From contig CAIXZH010000054.1 in NCBI GenBank assembly GCA_903923905.1, forward strand, positions 51,435 through 115,434: a DNA stretch of 64,000 nucleotides. The letters are read 5' to 3'. Position numbers and translations under genes: made by a program. The notes beneath the pieces were generated by a model. The model was not told the DNA's origin. It was given only the letters and a program-made list of their open reading frames with translations, and did not search any database. Of this stretch, positions 29,868 to 39,453 are shown one piece after another (the first letter of the stretch is position 1; every line of letters starts with the position of its first letter). The DNA is from an uncultured Bacteroidia bacterium (lineage in GTDB: Bacteria; Bacteroidota; Bacteroidia; Bacteroidales; Prolixibacteraceae).

Positions 29868-31337
29868 TTACCACAATTTCCTGTTTTGATAAAAATCCAG
29901 CAGTTTGGTCCGAAGGATGTAATTATATTTGGCGACAACCAGGTTCAACTGAACCCTGTCCAGGTTATTTTTCGCGATAACATAGTCAACTGTTGAAATG
30001 GCTCCATTAGCGAACCGGATATCGGCAGCATGAAACGATTGTCCAAAATCCTCTACCTGCGAGAGTAATAATTTGTAGGTTGAATAATCTGCATTTAGAT
30101 TTATAAAATCCTGAACTATCGCCTGTCTTAATTGAATCCTCGTGGTTTGCGCCTGTTCCTTCACCTGCAGTTCTGCAACCTTAGCCAGCTTTAGTTTATT
30201 CCTGAACTGCATATTATTTGTCAGGGGAATCTGCAATCCGATACCAATTGCCGAATTAACATTATTTTTTATCTGGCTGTTGTAGGAAATAGGTTGAGAG
30301 GTAAAATTTGATTGCTGTCCGTAGACTGTCGTTTTAACATTATTTACCGTCACATAATTAGAGGTTGGAACATCAGTTGTCCCGGTTAGCTGCTGGATAT
30401 TTGCCGCACTTGAATAGTTGGTATATAAACCACCAAAGAGCGAGAGTGTTGGCATCATTTGCCCCCGTATTGCTTTTATATTTTTTAACGCACTCTCAAC
30501 TTTCAAATCTGCCGATTTTACCATCGCCAGACGTTGCGAGGCGTTCTCGTAGACCTGATCCACAGTCTCAGCATAAGGCTGAATGATAATGCCATTTGAC
30601 ATAAGGGCGAGCTGCATATCCGCTGAATAGGGGATATGCATGAGTTGTGTTAATGTTTGAAGTGCATTGTCCAGCGTATTCTTTGTGCTCACAACGGTTA
30701 TGCCGTCATTAGCAAGCTGACCTTTCATATCGGATAAATCGGAAGGAGATATGGCTCCGTCGTTATTCCGGATGGTCAGCAAATCGACCTTCTTTTGAGT
30801 GGAAGCCTGCTGTGTCAGGGCGATATTCAGTTGTTCTCGCGCACTTAAAACAGAAAGATAGGAAAGCATAATATTGATCGTTAACTTGTCTTTTGCATTT
30901 TGTTCGTCCATCTTACCTGCCTCATAATTCAACCTGTATTGCTTCATGTAATTTTGGATGCTGCTCCCATTCCATAGTGTAATACCACTGGTTAGCTGAT
31001 AAGAGCCGGCTGTGTTCTGCTCGTTGATGTAAGAATTGGTGTACGGGTTTATGCTTCGCCCATTATAGGATGTGTGGGAGATTCCCGCATTCAAATCTGG
31101 CAACATATTTGCCTTCGACTGATTGTAATTGATTTTCGCCGATTCGGCCATGAACCCGGCCTGCTTTACTTCGGGATTGTTTTTAAACCCAATTTCAATG
31201 CATTGTTGCAAATTTAATACGCTATTCTGAACCGGCTGAGCTGCAGTGGTATCCTGGGCTTTGACCATAGATGCAGTTGCAAATAAGTTTAGCGTCAACA
31301 GGATAACCGTCGTTTGATTTAAAGTGAAATGTTTCAT
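29868..31337 (-). CDS. TolC-like outer membrane efflux protein
   Basis: 489 residues, with signal peptide MKHFTLNQTTVILLTLNLFATASMVKA. Two copies of the outer-membrane efflux protein repeat follow (LNLQQCIEIGFKNNPEVKQAGF..; and VYENASQRLAMVKSADLKVESALKNIKAIRGQMMPTLSLFG..), long coiled-coil helices that form the periplasmic tunnel. Forms the outer-membrane exit for the adjacent MacB-type ABC pump and the fusion protein at 45403-46656. Lies 23 bases after the second ABC ATPase gene. Confidence 0.9.
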   Translation of the reverse strand: MKHFTLNQTTVILLTLNLFATASMVKAQDTTAAQPVQNSVLNLQQCIEIGFKNNPEVKQAGFMAESAKINYNQSKANMLPDLNAGISHTSYNGRSINPYTNSYINEQNTAGSYQLTSGITLWNGSSIQNYMKQYRLNYEAGKMDEQNAKDKLTINIMLSYLSVLSAREQLNIALTQQASTQKKVDLLTIRNNDGAISPSDLSDMKGQLANDGITVVSTKNTLDNALQTLTQLMHIPYSADMQLALMSNGIIIQPYAETVDQVYENASQRLAMVKSADLKVESALKNIKAIRGQMMPTLSLFGGLYTNYSSAANIQQLTGTTDVPTSNYVTVNNVKTTVYGQQSNFTSQPISYNSQIKNNVNSAIGIGLQIPLTNNMQFRNKLKLAKVAELQVKEQAQTTRIQLRQAIVQDFINLNADYSTYKLLLSQVEDFGQSFHAADIRFANGAISTVDYVIAKNNLDRVQLNLVVAKYNYILRTKLLDFYQNRKLW

Positions 31338-31360
31338 CTGAAATCTTATTGTCTTTGTTG

Positions 31361-32026
31361 CTATTTTTCTACTCTTCCGTCGAGGAGGTTAATTATTTTA
31401 GAACCGTAGGCCGCATTCTTCTCCGAGTGGGTTGCCTGAATGATGGTGACTCCATCCTCTTCATTCAGCTGTTTAAACAGTTCCATGATTTCTGTCCCTT
31501 GCTTTGTATTTAAATTTCCGGTTGGCTCATCAGCAAGGATTAGTTTGGGTTTTGCAACCAAAGCCCTGGCCACGCCGACCAACTGTTGCTGTCCACCCGA
31601 TAATTGTGCAGGAAACAGGTCTTTCTTTCCAACAATATTAAAACGGTCGAGGATATCAGCAACAATGGCCTGCCTTTCAGAAGACTTCACGTTTTGATAG
31701 AGCAACGGGGTTTCGATATTTTCGTAGACCGTCAATTCGTCAATCAGATGGTATGCCTGAAACACAAATCCGATATGGCTCTTGTAGAGCTGGGCCCTGT
31801 GCTTTTCTTTTAGCTGATGGACCGGCTGACCGATAAAATTGTACTCCCCTTCGTTAAAGTCATCGAGCATGCCAACCACATTAAGCAGGGTTGACTTGCC
31901 AGAACCGGATGGACCCATGATGCTGATAAACTCCCCTTCCTTGATGGTCAGATTAATATCCTTTAACAGGAAGACCCTATTCCCACCTGAATTCACCCAC
32001 TTAAAAATGCCTTTTAATTGTATCAT
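31361..32026 (-). CDS. MacB/LolD-type ABC transporter ATPase (copy 2)
   Basis: 221-residue nucleotide-binding subunit: Walker A GPSGSGKST, Q-loop FVFQAYHLIDELTVYENIETPL, signature LSGGQQQLVGVARA, Walker B LILADEPTGNL and H-loop ATHSEK. The signature has Leu-Val where the other ATPase here (44473-45150) has the common Arg-Val. Directly follows the fifth permease by 11 bases, so it probably serves that permease or the array as a whole. Confidence 0.92.
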   Translation of the reverse strand: MIQLKGIFKWVNSGGNRVFLLKDINLTIKEGEFISIMGPSGSGKSTLLNVVGMLDDFNEGEYNFIGQPVHQLKEKHRAQLYKSHIGFVFQAYHLIDELTVYENIETPLLYQNVKSSERQAIVADILDRFNIVGKKDLFPAQLSGGQQQLVGVARALVAKPKLILADEPTGNLNTKQGTEIMELFKQLNEEDGVTIIQATHSEKNAAYGSKIINLLDGRVEK

Positions 32027-32037
32027 ATTATAATAAT

Positions 32038-34458
32038 TTATTCTGATCTAAGACTCTTAACCGGATTGGCTATAGCTGCCTTAATTGATTGAAAACTAAC
32101 AGTAATAAATGCAATCAGGATCATTAATATGAGCGGAATTACAAAGTATAGCCAGTGTACATTTATTCGGAATGCATAGCTCTGTAACCAGTTGGATGTT
32201 GTAATCCAGGCGATTGGGGTAGCTATAACAAATGCTATGAGTAATAAGGTAGCGAATTCGCGGTAGAGTAATTTCAGAATATTGGTTACTGATGAGCCCA
32301 GAACTTTTCGTATCCCGATCTCTTTACTGCGCTGGAGTGTAGTGAAGGAGGCGAGGCCAAACAACCCCATGCAGGCCACCAATATGGCCAAACCGGTAAA
32401 TATTCCGAACACCTGACCGAAACGCTGGTCTGCCCGGTATTGGGAATTGAAATGATCATCAAGAAAGAAATATTCAAACGTATTTCCCGGGAAAAAACTA
32501 TTCCATTGAGCTTTTACAAGTTCTATTGTTTTAGCAGCCTGGCTGGCTTCTGTTTTCACCGAAAGGTAACCATTTACATCCGGAATTAGCCGAAGAATCA
32601 ATGGTTCATAAGCTTCACGCAACGACTGCTGATGAAAGTTTTCAGTTACCCCGACAATTGTATATTGGGCTCCCCAAAAATCGATCCGTTTGTTTAATGC
32701 TTCCTCCGGATTATTAAATCCAAGTTGTTCAATCCCCTTTCGGTTGAATATTACAGCGCTATTATCGGTGCCGAAGCTTTTGGAGAAATCACGCCCTGCG
32801 ATTAATTTTAAATCATAGGTTTTCAAATAATCATAATCCACCCCGATAACACGATATTGCTTCTGTTTTGAATCATCTGCACCTACAAGCTTTATACCAC
32901 CAGCATTCCACTGAACCGGTTCACCTGGTATGCTTGTGGAGACTGTTGCGTTTTTCACAAACGGATATTGACTCAAATTTTCTTTAAACGCGTTCATCTT
33001 CCGCAAATAGGTAGAATCAACACCAACAATCGGCGCGTTTACAACCAGGGTCTGATCAATATTAATCCCTAACGATTGTTTTCGCATATACTGTATTTGC
33101 TGATAAACAGTCACGGTTCCGATCAATAAAAACAGAGAAGTGGCAAACTGAAACACAATCAACGATTTTCGCAATCCGGAACTTTGTTTTGTCCCTCCAA
33201 TATTCCCTTTCAAAACCTCAACAGGCTTAAATCCCGACAACACAAAGGCAGGATACAAACCGGATAAGAATACTCCGGTAATAAATAATGCTGTCAGTGA
33301 AATCCAGAACCTGACCTGGGTAAACAGTGCAAATGAAATTGACTGTCCGGACAGGGCGTTAAAGCCCGGTATTGCTAAGATTACAATTGCCAGAGCAACG
33401 ATCAATGCAAATCCGTTCAGTACAGCAGCCTCGGAAAGAAACTGAATGATGAGCTGAGTCCGGAATGAACCTATCGCTTTTCTTACCCCGACCTCTCGTG
33501 CCCTGGTCATAGCACGTGCTGTCGCCAGATTGATGTAGTTTACCCAGGCAATGACGACAATAAAAAGGGCTATCCCAAGCAGCAGATAGACTGTTTTTCC
33601 GTCCCCATTCGTATCGGGCTCGCCCATATAATTAGAATATAAATGGATATCTGTTAGTGGTTGCAATTTATAGGTTACTCCTGAATTATATTTCTTCATA
33701 TCAGCTCCCACAAATTTGTCAACAATCGGCAGGAATTTCCGTTCTACAGTTTTCGGGATGGCGCCCTTCTGCAGTAAAACATAAGTTAAACAACCATCCC
33801 ACTCCCAGGCTGTTTCAGGATCATTCTGATCTGACCTGCTCCTGCTGAGAAATGTGGCATAGGAAAGCAGTATATCGGGTTTAAGCTGGGTATTAACAGG
33901 TGCATCATTATATACAGCGGTAACTTTATAGCTCACATTACGGTTCATCTCAATGCTTTTACCGATAATATTTGTGGTACCAAAGATTCTGTTCGCGGTG
34001 GACACCGAAACCGCAACTGTATATGGATCCTTTAGTGCTGTATTTTTATCCCCGGCCACCAACGGATATGTAAATATATTGAAGAAGGAGACCGTAGCAT
34101 AAAATACCTTTTCAATTTTAACAGGCTGGTGGTTGATGTCAACTGTAACACGTCCATTTTGAACGAGTTTGACATAATCTTCGATCTCCGGAATGGCCTC
34201 TTTAAACGAGTTGCCAACGGCATAGGCCCCAGCTGCCCATTGGGTACTGAGCTTACCACTATCATACCGGTCTTGCTGAATGCGATAAATCCGGTCACCT
34301 TTTTCCTGGAAATTTTCGTAGCTCAGTTCAAGCCATACGTATTGCAGAATAAGCATACAAGCCGCAATACCGATCGCCAAACCCAAAATGTTAATTGCTG
34401 AGTAAGCCTTATGACGTTTCATATTACGCCAGGCTATTGTAAAATAATTTTTGAACAT
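32038..34458 (-). CDS. MacB/FtsX-type ABC permease (array member 5)
   Basis: 806 residues from the ATG at 34458 (MFKNYFTIAWRNMKRHKAYSAINILGLAIG; AAGGAA precedes it; a longer start 24 bases upstream does not match the paralogs). Layout shared with the other four: helix 1 (~20-40), periplasmic MacB domain, FtsX helices (~280-410, with LFIVVIAWVNYINLATARAMTRAREVGVRKAIGS), second periplasmic domain, second FtsX set (~675-800; ERSKEIGIRKVLGSS) and the tail AIANPVKSLRSE. Likely extrudes a substrate by mechanotransmission rather than channelling. It is the most divergent member at its termini. Confidence 0.9.
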   Translation of the reverse strand: MFKNYFTIAWRNMKRHKAYSAINILGLAIGIAACMLILQYVWLELSYENFQEKGDRIYRIQQDRYDSGKLSTQWAAGAYAVGNSFKEAIPEIEDYVKLVQNGRVTVDINHQPVKIEKVFYATVSFFNIFTYPLVAGDKNTALKDPYTVAVSVSTANRIFGTTNIIGKSIEMNRNVSYKVTAVYNDAPVNTQLKPDILLSYATFLSRSRSDQNDPETAWEWDGCLTYVLLQKGAIPKTVERKFLPIVDKFVGADMKKYNSGVTYKLQPLTDIHLYSNYMGEPDTNGDGKTVYLLLGIALFIVVIAWVNYINLATARAMTRAREVGVRKAIGSFRTQLIIQFLSEAAVLNGFALIVALAIVILAIPGFNALSGQSISFALFTQVRFWISLTALFITGVFLSGLYPAFVLSGFKPVEVLKGNIGGTKQSSGLRKSLIVFQFATSLFLLIGTVTVYQQIQYMRKQSLGINIDQTLVVNAPIVGVDSTYLRKMNAFKENLSQYPFVKNATVSTSIPGEPVQWNAGGIKLVGADDSKQKQYRVIGVDYDYLKTYDLKLIAGRDFSKSFGTDNSAVIFNRKGIEQLGFNNPEEALNKRIDFWGAQYTIVGVTENFHQQSLREAYEPLILRLIPDVNGYLSVKTEASQAAKTIELVKAQWNSFFPGNTFEYFFLDDHFNSQYRADQRFGQVFGIFTGLAILVACMGLFGLASFTTLQRSKEIGIRKVLGSSVTNILKLLYREFATLLLIAFVIATPIAWITTSNWLQSYAFRINVHWLYFVIPLILMILIAFITVSFQSIKAAIANPVKSLRSE

Positions 34459-34535
34459 ATTTCCTTCTTTAATTCCCCACAAAATGGAAGACTTTAAATT
34501 GATTTAAACGATTTTTCTGTTTATTGAGCTCAAAC

Positions 34536-34563
34536 CAAGTCCCCCTAAGGGGGATTTAGGGGG
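34536..34563. repeat. Intercistronic C/G-rich hairpin repeat (copy A)
   Basis: AAGTCCCCCTAAGGGGGATT then TAGGGGGCC in the junction between permeases 4 and 5. It has the stem CCCCCTAAGGGGG and is followed by a GATTTAGGGGG that could also pair with the C run. Closely related copies occupy 39426-39448 and 41936-41962, next to other permease stops. Confidence 0.6.
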
Positions 34564-34565
34564 CC

Positions 34566-36965
34566 TTATTCTGTTCTTAAACTCTTCACCGGATTTGCAA
34601 CAGCAACCCTGATCGCCTGCGAAATAACTGTAGTAAGAGCTACTAGTATTACAAGGAAACTCGCCAGGACAAAGAGCCACCAGTCCAGCGAAATTCGGTA
34701 TGGATAGTTCTGAAGCCATTTATTCGCGGCCATCCATGCAAGTGGAATTGCGGTAATCAGAGCTATTAGAACCAGAATTAGAAAATCTCTTGAAAGTGTA
34801 GTAACGACACTTTTCACTGATGCCCCAAGTACTTTACGTATCCCAATCTCCTTGGTACGTCTTTCTGCGGATAAAACTGATAATCCGAACAACCCAATGC
34901 AGGAAATAAATATGGTCAAAACGGCGCCAAACAGAATTATCTGCTTCCATTTGGCCTCAGATTCGTAATCTTTAATCCGTTGATCATCTTTAAAGATGTA
35001 TGAATAGGGGCTTAAAGGGAAATCGTGTTTGAAAGTTTTCTGAATGAACTTTAAACTTTCAGTTGCAGTACCTGGCTTTATTTTAATATTGAATGTACCA
35101 AACAGATTTCCATTCTTCATTGTAAATAATTGCGGGCCAATTTTCTGATTTAAATCCTGGTAATGATAATCTTTAACAACACCAATCACTTTGTAGATTT
35201 CATTGTTGTAATAAAAGAAGTTAACAGTCTCGCCTATCGGGTTTTTCCAGCCTGCCTTTTTTACAAACGATTCGTTTACCAAAATAGAATTTGTAGAATC
35301 TGAAGGATATGCCCTGGAAAAATTCCTTCCCGCTATCACCGGAATTTTTAAAGCAGGGATATACGATTCATCGATCGTTTCATAATCAAAACTGATGGTA
35401 GAGTCATTGAAAAGTTTCGCATTTGTCCCCCAATATCCGCCATTTCTCGCGGCGACATCTACAATGTTCGGGTTCTTTACCAATTCAGCTTTAAAATAAG
35501 CTGCTTCACTATGCTTTAATTGTTGTTTGTTGACTGCAACAATATTGCTGTCATCGTAACCTAAATCTGTTTTAGTCAGATAATTAAATTGTCTGTAAAT
35601 AGTCAGGGTGGCAATAATCAAAAAAGAAGCCAAAGCAAATTGAAGTACTACGAGTGATTTTTGTAAATAACTCTTGCCGGAAAGATTAATACGGCCATAC
35701 AAGGTTTCAACAGGTTTATAGCCTGACAAAACCAATGCCGGATAAAATCCTGCAAGCAGGGCAGTGAGCAGAAGCAATACCAGGTATCCGGCAATTAATC
35801 CTGCATCAAACAAATAGGAAAATGAAAGCGCTTTATTTGCCAGGTCATTAAAAAGCGGCAAAATCAACTGGACCATTAGCAAGGCCACACTAAATGCCAT
35901 CAGACAAAGCAAAAATGATTCCCCTAAAAATTGGATGATCAATTGTTTCCTGTCACCGCCAATCACCTTGCGAATGCCTATCTCCTTCGATCGCTTTAGT
36001 GAACGGGCTACAGTAAGATTTACAAAATTGATGCAGGCGATCAGCAATATGAATAACGCAATACCCGAAAGTATGTACGAATACATCGGGTTACTGGCAT
36101 TGACCAACCCATTTTGTGGCGGTAACTCTGTATTCATGTGCATATTGGTAAAGGATTGCAGAAAATAGGTACCCATACCTGTATCAGCCCCTATGTCATA
36201 TTTTTTAATCATTGCCTTAAAAGTTTCGGAGGCATCCTGCACGTAGAAATTCTGCATCTGGTTCTCAATAGTTTGCAGATTTGCTTTGGGGTTTAACACC
36301 AGGAAAGTGTTCAGCGAAAAGTTAAACCAGTTGTCTTTATTTTGGGCGTCAGCTTCAGATTCCTTAAATGGCAACAACACGTCAAATTTTATGGAAGAAT
36401 TTTGAGGACATCTTTTGGCTACGGCTGTCACCTTGAATGGCACAAATTGGTTATTATCTTTCAGCATGACGATTTTACCAACAGCGTCTGAAGTACCGAA
36501 TTGCTTCTTCGCGAAATCTTCAGACATTACGATAGAATTCGGCTCGGATAAACAGGTTGCGGCATTTCCATTCAGCAATGGGAAAGTAAATACAGTAAAG
36601 AAAACCGGGTCAACGCGCAACAGCTCCTGAGACTGAATTTCAGTACCCGATTTAATGTCTTCAGCCCCGCTTTCGATGCGCACAAAGGTTTCGATCCCCG
36701 GAACATTCTTTGCAAATCCCGGGCCTTGGAGGAATCCTGTATTGCAATCTTTATATTCAACACCAGCATGCTTTGATTTTGAAACAATCCGATAAATGTT
36801 GTTTACATTTTTATGAAACCTGTCAAAACTTACCTCATCTTTCACATAGAGCAGAATCAGCATAGCACAAGCCAAACCGATACTTAAACCTGCGATATTG
36901 ATTAAAGAGAAGATTTTATTCTTTACCAGATTCCGCCAGGCTATCATCAAATAATTCTTTACCAT
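34566..36965 (-). CDS. MacB/FtsX-type ABC permease (array member 4)
   Basis: 799 residues starting MVKNYLMIAWRNLVKNKIFSLINIAGLSIGLACAMLILLYV. Two FtsX domains, with conserved loops LLIACINFVNLTVARSLKRSKEIGIRKVIGG and RRTKEIGIRKVLGASVKSV, separate two MacB-like periplasmic domains; the tail is VANPVKSLRTE. Same family as the other four, with enough divergence in the periplasmic domains to suggest different substrates or partners. Separated from member 3 by 10 bases and from member 5 by a C/G-rich hairpin. Confidence 0.9.
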   Translation of the reverse strand: MVKNYLMIAWRNLVKNKIFSLINIAGLSIGLACAMLILLYVKDEVSFDRFHKNVNNIYRIVSKSKHAGVEYKDCNTGFLQGPGFAKNVPGIETFVRIESGAEDIKSGTEIQSQELLRVDPVFFTVFTFPLLNGNAATCLSEPNSIVMSEDFAKKQFGTSDAVGKIVMLKDNNQFVPFKVTAVAKRCPQNSSIKFDVLLPFKESEADAQNKDNWFNFSLNTFLVLNPKANLQTIENQMQNFYVQDASETFKAMIKKYDIGADTGMGTYFLQSFTNMHMNTELPPQNGLVNASNPMYSYILSGIALFILLIACINFVNLTVARSLKRSKEIGIRKVIGGDRKQLIIQFLGESFLLCLMAFSVALLMVQLILPLFNDLANKALSFSYLFDAGLIAGYLVLLLLTALLAGFYPALVLSGYKPVETLYGRINLSGKSYLQKSLVVLQFALASFLIIATLTIYRQFNYLTKTDLGYDDSNIVAVNKQQLKHSEAAYFKAELVKNPNIVDVAARNGGYWGTNAKLFNDSTISFDYETIDESYIPALKIPVIAGRNFSRAYPSDSTNSILVNESFVKKAGWKNPIGETVNFFYYNNEIYKVIGVVKDYHYQDLNQKIGPQLFTMKNGNLFGTFNIKIKPGTATESLKFIQKTFKHDFPLSPYSYIFKDDQRIKDYESEAKWKQIILFGAVLTIFISCIGLFGLSVLSAERRTKEIGIRKVLGASVKSVVTTLSRDFLILVLIALITAIPLAWMAANKWLQNYPYRISLDWWLFVLASFLVILVALTTVISQAIRVAVANPVKSLRTE

Positions 36966-36975
36966 AACGTTCGTT

Positions 36976-39345
36976 TTATTCTGTTCTTAAACTCTTTACC
37001 GGATTAGCCACCGCTGCCCTGATCGCCTGGAAGCTGACTGTTACCAAAGCAATGAATATTGCCAGCAATCCAGCTGCAACGAAAATCCACCAGCTCATTT
37101 GTATCCGATATTCAAAGTCGTACAACCAGTTATGCATTATCCACCAGGCAACTGGGAAAGCCAGGATGCACGCCAGGAATACAAGTTGAAGGAAATCGAT
37201 GGAGATCAAGTAGGTCAGACTGGCTAATCCGGCGCCAAGCACCTTACGGATTCCAATCTCCTTGGTTCTTCGTTCTGCAGTATATGCAGCGAGTCCAAAT
37301 AATCCAAGAGAGGAGATAAAAATGGCCAAAATCGAAAATATCCCGGCAAGTTTGCCAATCAGTGTTTCAGTTTTAAATAGTTGGTCAAATTGCTGATCAA
37401 TGAAATTATAATCGAAAGGATATCCCGGATTATCTTTTTTCATCAATGTTTCCATTGCTGATAAAGCTGCCGGAATTTGCACTCCGTCTTTTAAACGAAT
37501 TGATAAAACGTTGCAATTTGATTTATTGGAGAACAAAACCAATGGTGCAGCGGGACCATACATATTGTTGTACACAAAATCCTTGAGGATACCCACAATA
37601 GTATACTTTGTATCTCCCTGTGAAATAGTGCTTCCCAAAATATTTTTCTTGTTTATGATCATGGAAAGCGATTCATTTATAATGACATTGGTACTGTCAA
37701 TTTTTCCTTCAGGGTAAAAATCTCTTCCAGCCTCGAGTTGCATTCGCATTGTAGAAGCATATTCCGGACTCACCCCTTCAACCGTAATTAATACCTGTTT
37801 GGAAGGATCTTTCCCTTCCCAGACAAAATCTCCGGTATTGCTTCCCATTTGTAATACAGGGTCATTACTTAAGGCACTATTTTGGACAAACCCTGTCGAT
37901 TGTAAATCATTTTTTATAACCTCAAAGTGTTCTTTAATGTTCCCCTGCAAGTACATGAAAACAAGATTGCTTTTATTGTAGCCCAGATCGCGGTTCTTCA
38001 CATAGGATATTTGCTCATAGATGATTATGGTTGCTATGATAAGAATTATAGAGATTGCAAATTGAAGCACCACCAATCCTTTTCGAATGATACCCGCATT
38101 ACCGCTGGGGACGAATTTAATTCCTTTCAGGACAGACACAGGTTTAAAAGATGAGAGGTAAAAAGCCGGATAACTTCCGGCAATCATACCACAAATAAAA
38201 GTTAGGATAACCAGGGCAGCTATATGGGAAGGCTCAGAGATGTTGAGTACTAATTGTTTCTCAACCAAACTATTGAAGGCGGGTAATGAGATGTAGATTA
38301 TGATGAGCGCAAAGAATGTAGCGACCATTGAAGTGAATATCGATTCACCGATAAATTGTCCGATTAATTTTCGTTTGCCGGCGCCTAAAACTTTCCTTAC
38401 ACCCACCTCTTTTGCGCGCTGTTCAGATCGCGCTGTTGTGAGGTTCATAAAATTGATACAGGCAATAATCAGGATGATCCAGGCGATGAGACTAAAAAGG
38501 TTGACATACCGGATTCTTCCCGGTATCTCCTTACCATTATCAAAACTATCATACATTCTCCACCGGTTCATCGGATAGATAGACATTTTTGCAGTAGCTC
38601 CCTTCTGCTTCCCCTCTACATAATTGTATAACTTTTTATTGATCGTCTCAATATTTGCTCCGGGATCCTTCTCCACATAGGTTACGACCCCATTATTGCC
38701 CCATTTCTGAAGCCATTTATTCTGATCTTTATATATTTTAAATGGGGATAACCAGTTAAACCTGAACGAAACATTTTTTGGCAGATCTTTAATTACCCCG
38801 GAAATGGTATAATTCTCCTTATTGTCGACCTTAAGTGTTTTCCCAATCAGATTATCCCGGGATTTATCAGTTCCAAAAAATTTGCTGGCCATAGTTTCAG
38901 TAATAACCAATGAGTTTAGTTGATTGAATGCATTTTGAGCATTCCCCTGTACAAACTGAAGCTGGAACATCGACAGAAAAGCAGCATCGACATAAAGACC
39001 CTGTTCATAAATGGGTTTATCATTTAACGAAAAAAGGACACTATTTCCCCAGGTTGTCCTTGCAGCATTTTGTATTCCCGGAATTTCTGATTTTATCCCT
39101 TGGGCGAAGGGACCCGGAGTGGCATCGAATGTATAGGTGGTACCGTCGTATGTCTGGCAGTCTTTTACTTTAAAAAGATTATCCCTGTTTTCAAAATAAT
39201 GATTGTAGGTAAACTCATCCTCCACCCATAAAAATATTAAACCAGCACAGGCAATCCCAATTGCCAGTCCGGAGATATTTAACAGGCCATATCCTTTATT
39301 TTTCCAAAGATTTCGGAAGGCGATTTTAATGTAATTTTTGAACAT
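36976..39345 (-). CDS. MacB/FtsX-type ABC permease (array member 3)
   Basis: 789 residues from the ATG at 39345 (MFKNYIKIAFRNLWKNKGYGLLNISGLAIG); an in-frame TTG 9 bases upstream is unlikely. Same double MacB/FtsX layout, with RSEQRAKEVGVRKVLGAGKRKLIGQFIGESIF in the first and ERRTKEIGIRKVLGAGLASLTYL in the second FtsX region, ending AVANPVKSLRTE. Shares closer wording with member 1 (for example NFMNLTTARSEQRAKEVGVRKVLGAG against NFMNLSTARSEKRAKEVGIRKVVGAG), suggesting these two are the more recently related pair. Confidence 0.9.
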   Translation of the reverse strand: MFKNYIKIAFRNLWKNKGYGLLNISGLAIGIACAGLIFLWVEDEFTYNHYFENRDNLFKVKDCQTYDGTTYTFDATPGPFAQGIKSEIPGIQNAARTTWGNSVLFSLNDKPIYEQGLYVDAAFLSMFQLQFVQGNAQNAFNQLNSLVITETMASKFFGTDKSRDNLIGKTLKVDNKENYTISGVIKDLPKNVSFRFNWLSPFKIYKDQNKWLQKWGNNGVVTYVEKDPGANIETINKKLYNYVEGKQKGATAKMSIYPMNRWRMYDSFDNGKEIPGRIRYVNLFSLIAWIILIIACINFMNLTTARSEQRAKEVGVRKVLGAGKRKLIGQFIGESIFTSMVATFFALIIIYISLPAFNSLVEKQLVLNISEPSHIAALVILTFICGMIAGSYPAFYLSSFKPVSVLKGIKFVPSGNAGIIRKGLVVLQFAISIILIIATIIIYEQISYVKNRDLGYNKSNLVFMYLQGNIKEHFEVIKNDLQSTGFVQNSALSNDPVLQMGSNTGDFVWEGKDPSKQVLITVEGVSPEYASTMRMQLEAGRDFYPEGKIDSTNVIINESLSMIINKKNILGSTISQGDTKYTIVGILKDFVYNNMYGPAAPLVLFSNKSNCNVLSIRLKDGVQIPAALSAMETLMKKDNPGYPFDYNFIDQQFDQLFKTETLIGKLAGIFSILAIFISSLGLFGLAAYTAERRTKEIGIRKVLGAGLASLTYLISIDFLQLVFLACILAFPVAWWIMHNWLYDFEYRIQMSWWIFVAAGLLAIFIALVTVSFQAIRAAVANPVKSLRTE

Positions 39346-39425
39346 AATGCTCAATTTTATTTCCCCGAGGGGAAGATTTTCAATCTGTTAAAACCAATTT
39401 TTCTATTTTTTTGAGCTTTGCCTGC

Positions 39426-39448
39426 GTCCCCCCTGGGGGATTTAGGGG
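39426..39448. repeat. Intercistronic C/G-rich hairpin repeat (copy B)
   Basis: GTCCCCCCTGGGGGATTTAG followed by GGG, 6 bases from the stop of permease 2. Stem CCCCC..GGGGG with almost no loop. Same core as the copies at 34536-34563 and 41936-41962. A further CCCCGAGGGG lies at about 39362-39371. Confidence 0.6.
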
Positions 39449-39453
39449 TTCAC